DNA of 7,126 nt, taken from SURF-32 sp964648365. Lineage in GTDB: Bacteria > Planctomycetota > Phycisphaerae > UBA1845. Where the stretch lies: NCBI GenBank assembly GCA_964648365.1, contig CAZYLK010000246.1, positions 1 to 7,126 of the forward strand, in the 5' to 3' direction. The notes under the pieces were generated by a model, which saw only the letters and a program-made list of their open reading frames with translations, was not told the origin of the DNA and did not search any database. Shown one piece after another: positions 5,354 to 7,126 of the stretch. How positions within the stretch are numbered: the first letter of the stretch is position 1; each line of letters starts with the position of its first letter. The translations under genes and the position numbers were made by a program.

Positions 5354-5357
5354 TTCC

Positions 5358-6224
5358 ATGTCAGCATCGACATCGTTCTTGCGAACTCGCACCGCAGGGC
5401 TTGGGATGGCCGCCGGCCTCCTCTGCGCGGGCTGCCTGACCACCGGTTGCGGAACCCCCTACCGCAGCGTCGAGATCGTCACGCTCACGGCCGTGACGCC
5501 GGAAGACGTTCTGGCGATCACGACCTTCTTCGGCGACGTAACCGTCACGGCCGACCCGAGCGCCGACGGCATCCGGGCGGAGGCCAAGAAGATCGGCCGC
5601 GGCTCCACCGCAAAGGAGGCCGATCGGGCACTGAACGCGATTCAGGTTTCCCTGGAGGCCGACCCCCGCCTGCCGGGCACGCTCCGCGCCGTGGCCAGCC
5701 ACCCCTCGCACCACGTGGGTCGCTCATACAGCGTCGACTGGACCATCACCGCCCCGCCGGGGGTCTTTCTGGATGTCCACAGCGATTTCGGCGATCTGCA
5801 CGCCAAGGGCTTCGCCAACGGGGTCGACCTGCGAACGGACTTCGGCGACGTTCACGTCAAGGCTTCGGGACCGGTCAAGATCTCCACGGACTTTGGCGAC
5901 GTTCACCTGACCATCCTCGAAGGCGCGTCCGGCGACGTCGTCTGTACTTCCGACTTCGGTGACATCCTCGTCTGGATTCCGCGCTCCCGCACCGGGCAAT
6001 GGCAGGCCGGTACCGACTTCGGCGACGTCAACGCCTCGCTGGAAGGCATGACCACGTCCTCGCTGCGCCAGCACCGCAGCTACATCGAAGGGACGATCGG
6101 GGAGGCGACCGCGCCGCGCCTGCGGGCGACCACCGACTTCGGCGACGTGAAGCTGAGCAGTTACGTGGGGGAGTCCACGAAGCCGGATCAGCCCGAACCC
6201 GCATCAGGTTCGTCCAGTTCGTGA
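5358..6224 (+). CDS. Predicted lipoprotein with DFGD repeats (DUF4097-like beta-solenoid)
   Basis: A 288-residue exported protein. The N-terminus has arginines (R9, R11), a hydrophobic stretch (AGLGMAAGLLCAGCL, 13-27) and two possible lipidation cysteines: C31 in LTTGC fits the general lipobox better than C26 in LCAGC. Six [ST]DFGD motifs follow, with their first D at 143, 161, 178, 199, 220 and 260, and a degenerate FFGD at 57-60. Spacings are 18, 17, 21, 21 and 40 residues, as expected for one turn per repeat of a beta-solenoid. Strand pairs such as DVHVKASGPVKIS support this. The pattern resembles the DUF4097/putative adhesin ('toastrack') family, though I cannot run a profile. Residues 272-288 are a proline/serine-rich tail. 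It has a strong ribosome binding site and is followed after four bases by a second lipoprotein gene. A structural or surface-sensing envelope role is inferred; no enzymatic residues are apparent. Confidence 0.88.
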   Translation: MSASTSFLRTRTAGLGMAAGLLCAGCLTTGCGTPYRSVEIVTLTAVTPEDVLAITTFFGDVTVTADPSADGIRAEAKKIGRGSTAKEADRALNAIQVSLEADPRLPGTLRAVASHPSHHVGRSYSVDWTITAPPGVFLDVHSDFGDLHAKGFANGVDLRTDFGDVHVKASGPVKISTDFGDVHLTILEGASGDVVCTSDFGDILVWIPRSRTGQWQAGTDFGDVNASLEGMTTSSLRQHRSYIEGTIGEATAPRLRATTDFGDVKLSSYVGESTKPDQPEPASGSSSS

Positions 6225-6228
6225 CGCC

Positions 6229-7083
6229 GTGGAGCGGGCCAGCCATCGCCACTCCGACCGACAGCCGGTTCGGCCGGCGCCGCGCGCGCCGCTGGGCCGC
6301 ATCCTTCGAGGCGCCGTCGGCGCAGCGGCGGGGCTTGTGCTCGTGACAGCCGCCGGATGCATCGCGCCGCGCCGCATTACCGGCGACGCGGGCGGCCACG
6401 TGCTGGTGCTGCCCGGCATCGGCGGCAACAACGGCTGGACGCAGCGGCTGGCGAGCATGATCGACGCCGAGGTTGCGGGCGTGTCGGCCGAAGTGTGGGA
6501 CTGGACGTGCATCGAGCCGGTCGGCTTCCTGGGCGACCTGATGGACGAGCGGCGCAACCGGCGCCGCGCGGCCGTGCTGGCGCAGCAGCTTGTCGAGTGG
6601 CGACAGGCCCATCCGGACGCGCGTCTGTACCTGACGGCCCATTCCGGCGGCGCGGGCGTGGTGCTGTTCACGTGCGAGGCGCTACCGGCTGACTTTCGCA
6701 TCGAGCGGATCGTGTTCATCTCACCGGCGGTCTCGGCAGGCGTAGACCTGACGCCCGCGCTGGAGCGCAGCCGGCTGGGCGTGGTCAACTACTACAGCGA
6801 GCGCGACCGGTGGATCCTGGGGCTGGGTACGCAAGTGTTCGGCACGACCGACCGCCGCCGCGTCCGCTCCGCCGGGCTGATCGGATTCCGCCCGCCGGAT
6901 GACGATCGCTACGATGGGAAGGTGACACAAATCGCCTGGGAGCCGTCGATGATCCCGCTCGGCAACGTCGGCGCGCACATGACCGGCATGGCACCGGCGT
7001 TTGTGCGCGTGTACCTGTTGCCTTTATTTGAGCCGGCGGGGCGCACGGCGCCAGCGCCTGCTCGCGCGACGCCCGGGAGATGA
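6229..7083 (+). CDS. Predicted lipoprotein alpha/beta hydrolase
   Basis: A 284-residue protein from GTG 6229. After an unusually long arginine-rich N-region (1-27) comes a hydrophobic stretch (GAVGAAAGLVLVTAAGC, 28-44) ending in a lipobox-like TAAGC with C44. The mature part reads as an alpha/beta hydrolase: strand and oxyanion region GHVLVLPGIGGNNGW (56-70); nucleophile elbow LYLTAHSGGAGVV (133-145) with S139, an A-x-S-x-G form of the usual GxSxG; IERIVFISPAVSAG (158-171); YYSERDRWILG (188-198) with likely acid D193; and GNVGAHMTGM (245-254) with likely H250. Order and spacing fit the Ser-Asp-His triad. It would act on ester or amide bonds at the membrane or in the periplasm; the substrate is unknown. 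The start is four bases after the DFGD lipoprotein stop and has no Shine-Dalgarno site of its own, so it is probably translated by coupling. A GTG start is inferred because no in-frame ATG precedes the signal sequence. Confidence 0.85.
   Translation: MERASHRHSDRQPVRPAPRAPLGRILRGAVGAAAGLVLVTAAGCIAPRRITGDAGGHVLVLPGIGGNNGWTQRLASMIDAEVAGVSAEVWDWTCIEPVGFLGDLMDERRNRRRAAVLAQQLVEWRQAHPDARLYLTAHSGGAGVVLFTCEALPADFRIERIVFISPAVSAGVDLTPALERSRLGVVNYYSERDRWILGLGTQVFGTTDRRRVRSAGLIGFRPPDDDRYDGKVTQIAWEPSMIPLGNVGAHMTGMAPAFVRVYLLPLFEPAGRTAPAPARATPGR
7075..7079 (+). promoter_or_regulatory. Ribosome binding site GGGAG for the gene at the right edge
   Basis: GGGAG lies six bases before ATG 7086 and inside the last codons of the hydrolase gene. 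The spacing is ideal for 7086 and too short for the overlapping ATG at 7080. Confidence 0.5.
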
Positions 7084-7085
7084 TC

Positions 7086-7126
7086 ATGCAAAACCGCCGA
7101 CCGGAGCGTCGGATGACCCGCTCGAA
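7086..7126 (+). CDS. Start of a downstream gene (5' fragment only)
   Basis: From ATG 7086 the frame stays open to the window edge and reads MQNRRPERRMTRS. The preceding GGGAG has good spacing, and the hydrolase stop is only two bases upstream, so it looks like the third gene of the lipoprotein/hydrolase operon. ATG 7080, overlapping the hydrolase stop as ATGA, is in the same frame and is the alternative start. The basic N-terminus could precede a signal or membrane segment, but too little is visible to assign a product. Confidence 0.5.
   Translation, partial: MQNRRPERRMTRS

Larger units (their letters stand above)
5047..5357. other. Intergenic segment upstream of the DFGD lipoprotein gene
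   Basis: No gene is supported. The lipoprotein frame stays open through this stretch on GC bias alone; its residues here are low-complexity and lack a good start site. CCCCCAGG occurs twice (5093-5100 and 5127-5134, period 34), and CGGCGGCT twice (5048-5055, 5118-5125). A possible promoter with a perfect palindrome in its spacer lies at 5195-5222. The last 25 bases are A-rich and hold the ribosome binding site. Confidence 0.5.

Noticed and set aside
4833..5357. Long upstream extension of the DFGD lipoprotein frame
   Set aside because: It overlaps rsmG in another frame, and the strong AAGGAAG site plus signal peptide fix the start at 5358.

Overview
The window is about 7.1 kb of GC-rich bacterial chromosome with housekeeping and cell-envelope genes and no phage, plasmid, CRISPR, tRNA or rRNA content. 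The combination of high GC, very few good Shine-Dalgarno sites, short dispersed repeats between genes, a lipoprotein with DFGD repeats and a small conserved-looking protein of unknown role is what I would expect from Planctomycetota (Phycisphaerae-like) or a neighbouring lineage. That placement is inference from style, not from a marker gene.

Left part (1-1392, minus strand): a two-gene operon. A RimB-like retropepsin-type protease (850-1392) is followed, with a 4-base ATGA overlap, by rimK (853 to the window edge, C-terminus cut off), the ATP-grasp ligase that adds glutamates to ribosomal protein S6. A good sigma70-like promoter (TTGACG-N18-TAAGCT) sits upstream of the pair.

Middle part (1552-5046, plus strand): a haloacid-dehalogenase-type HAD hydrolase that may be read from a leaderless message; a 118-residue protein of unknown function whose start lies in a tandem 32-base repeat that also supplies the HAD stop codon; a 285-base gap bounded by oppositely oriented GGGAGTGA-type octamer arrays; a WecA/TagO-type polyprenyl-phosphate sugar-1-phosphate transferase with a G9 run in its coding sequence; a less GC-rich gap of about 300 bases ending in AATCTGCGG-type repeats; and rsmG, the 16S rRNA G527 methyltransferase, whose start is next to those repeats.

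Right part (5358-7126, plus strand): an envelope operon. A lipoprotein with six DFGD repeats (DUF4097-like beta-solenoid) has the best ribosome binding site in the window. Four bases after its stop begins a second predicted lipoprotein, an alpha/beta hydrolase with a Ser-Asp-His set, and a third gene starts at the right edge just after that one ends. A 14-base perfect palindrome inside a possible promoter about 135 bases upstream is a candidate control site.

No obviously new defence or mobile system is present. The best leads are the DFGD lipoprotein/hydrolase pair, the 118-residue orphan protein, and the dispersed repeats that appear to supply gene stops and starts.
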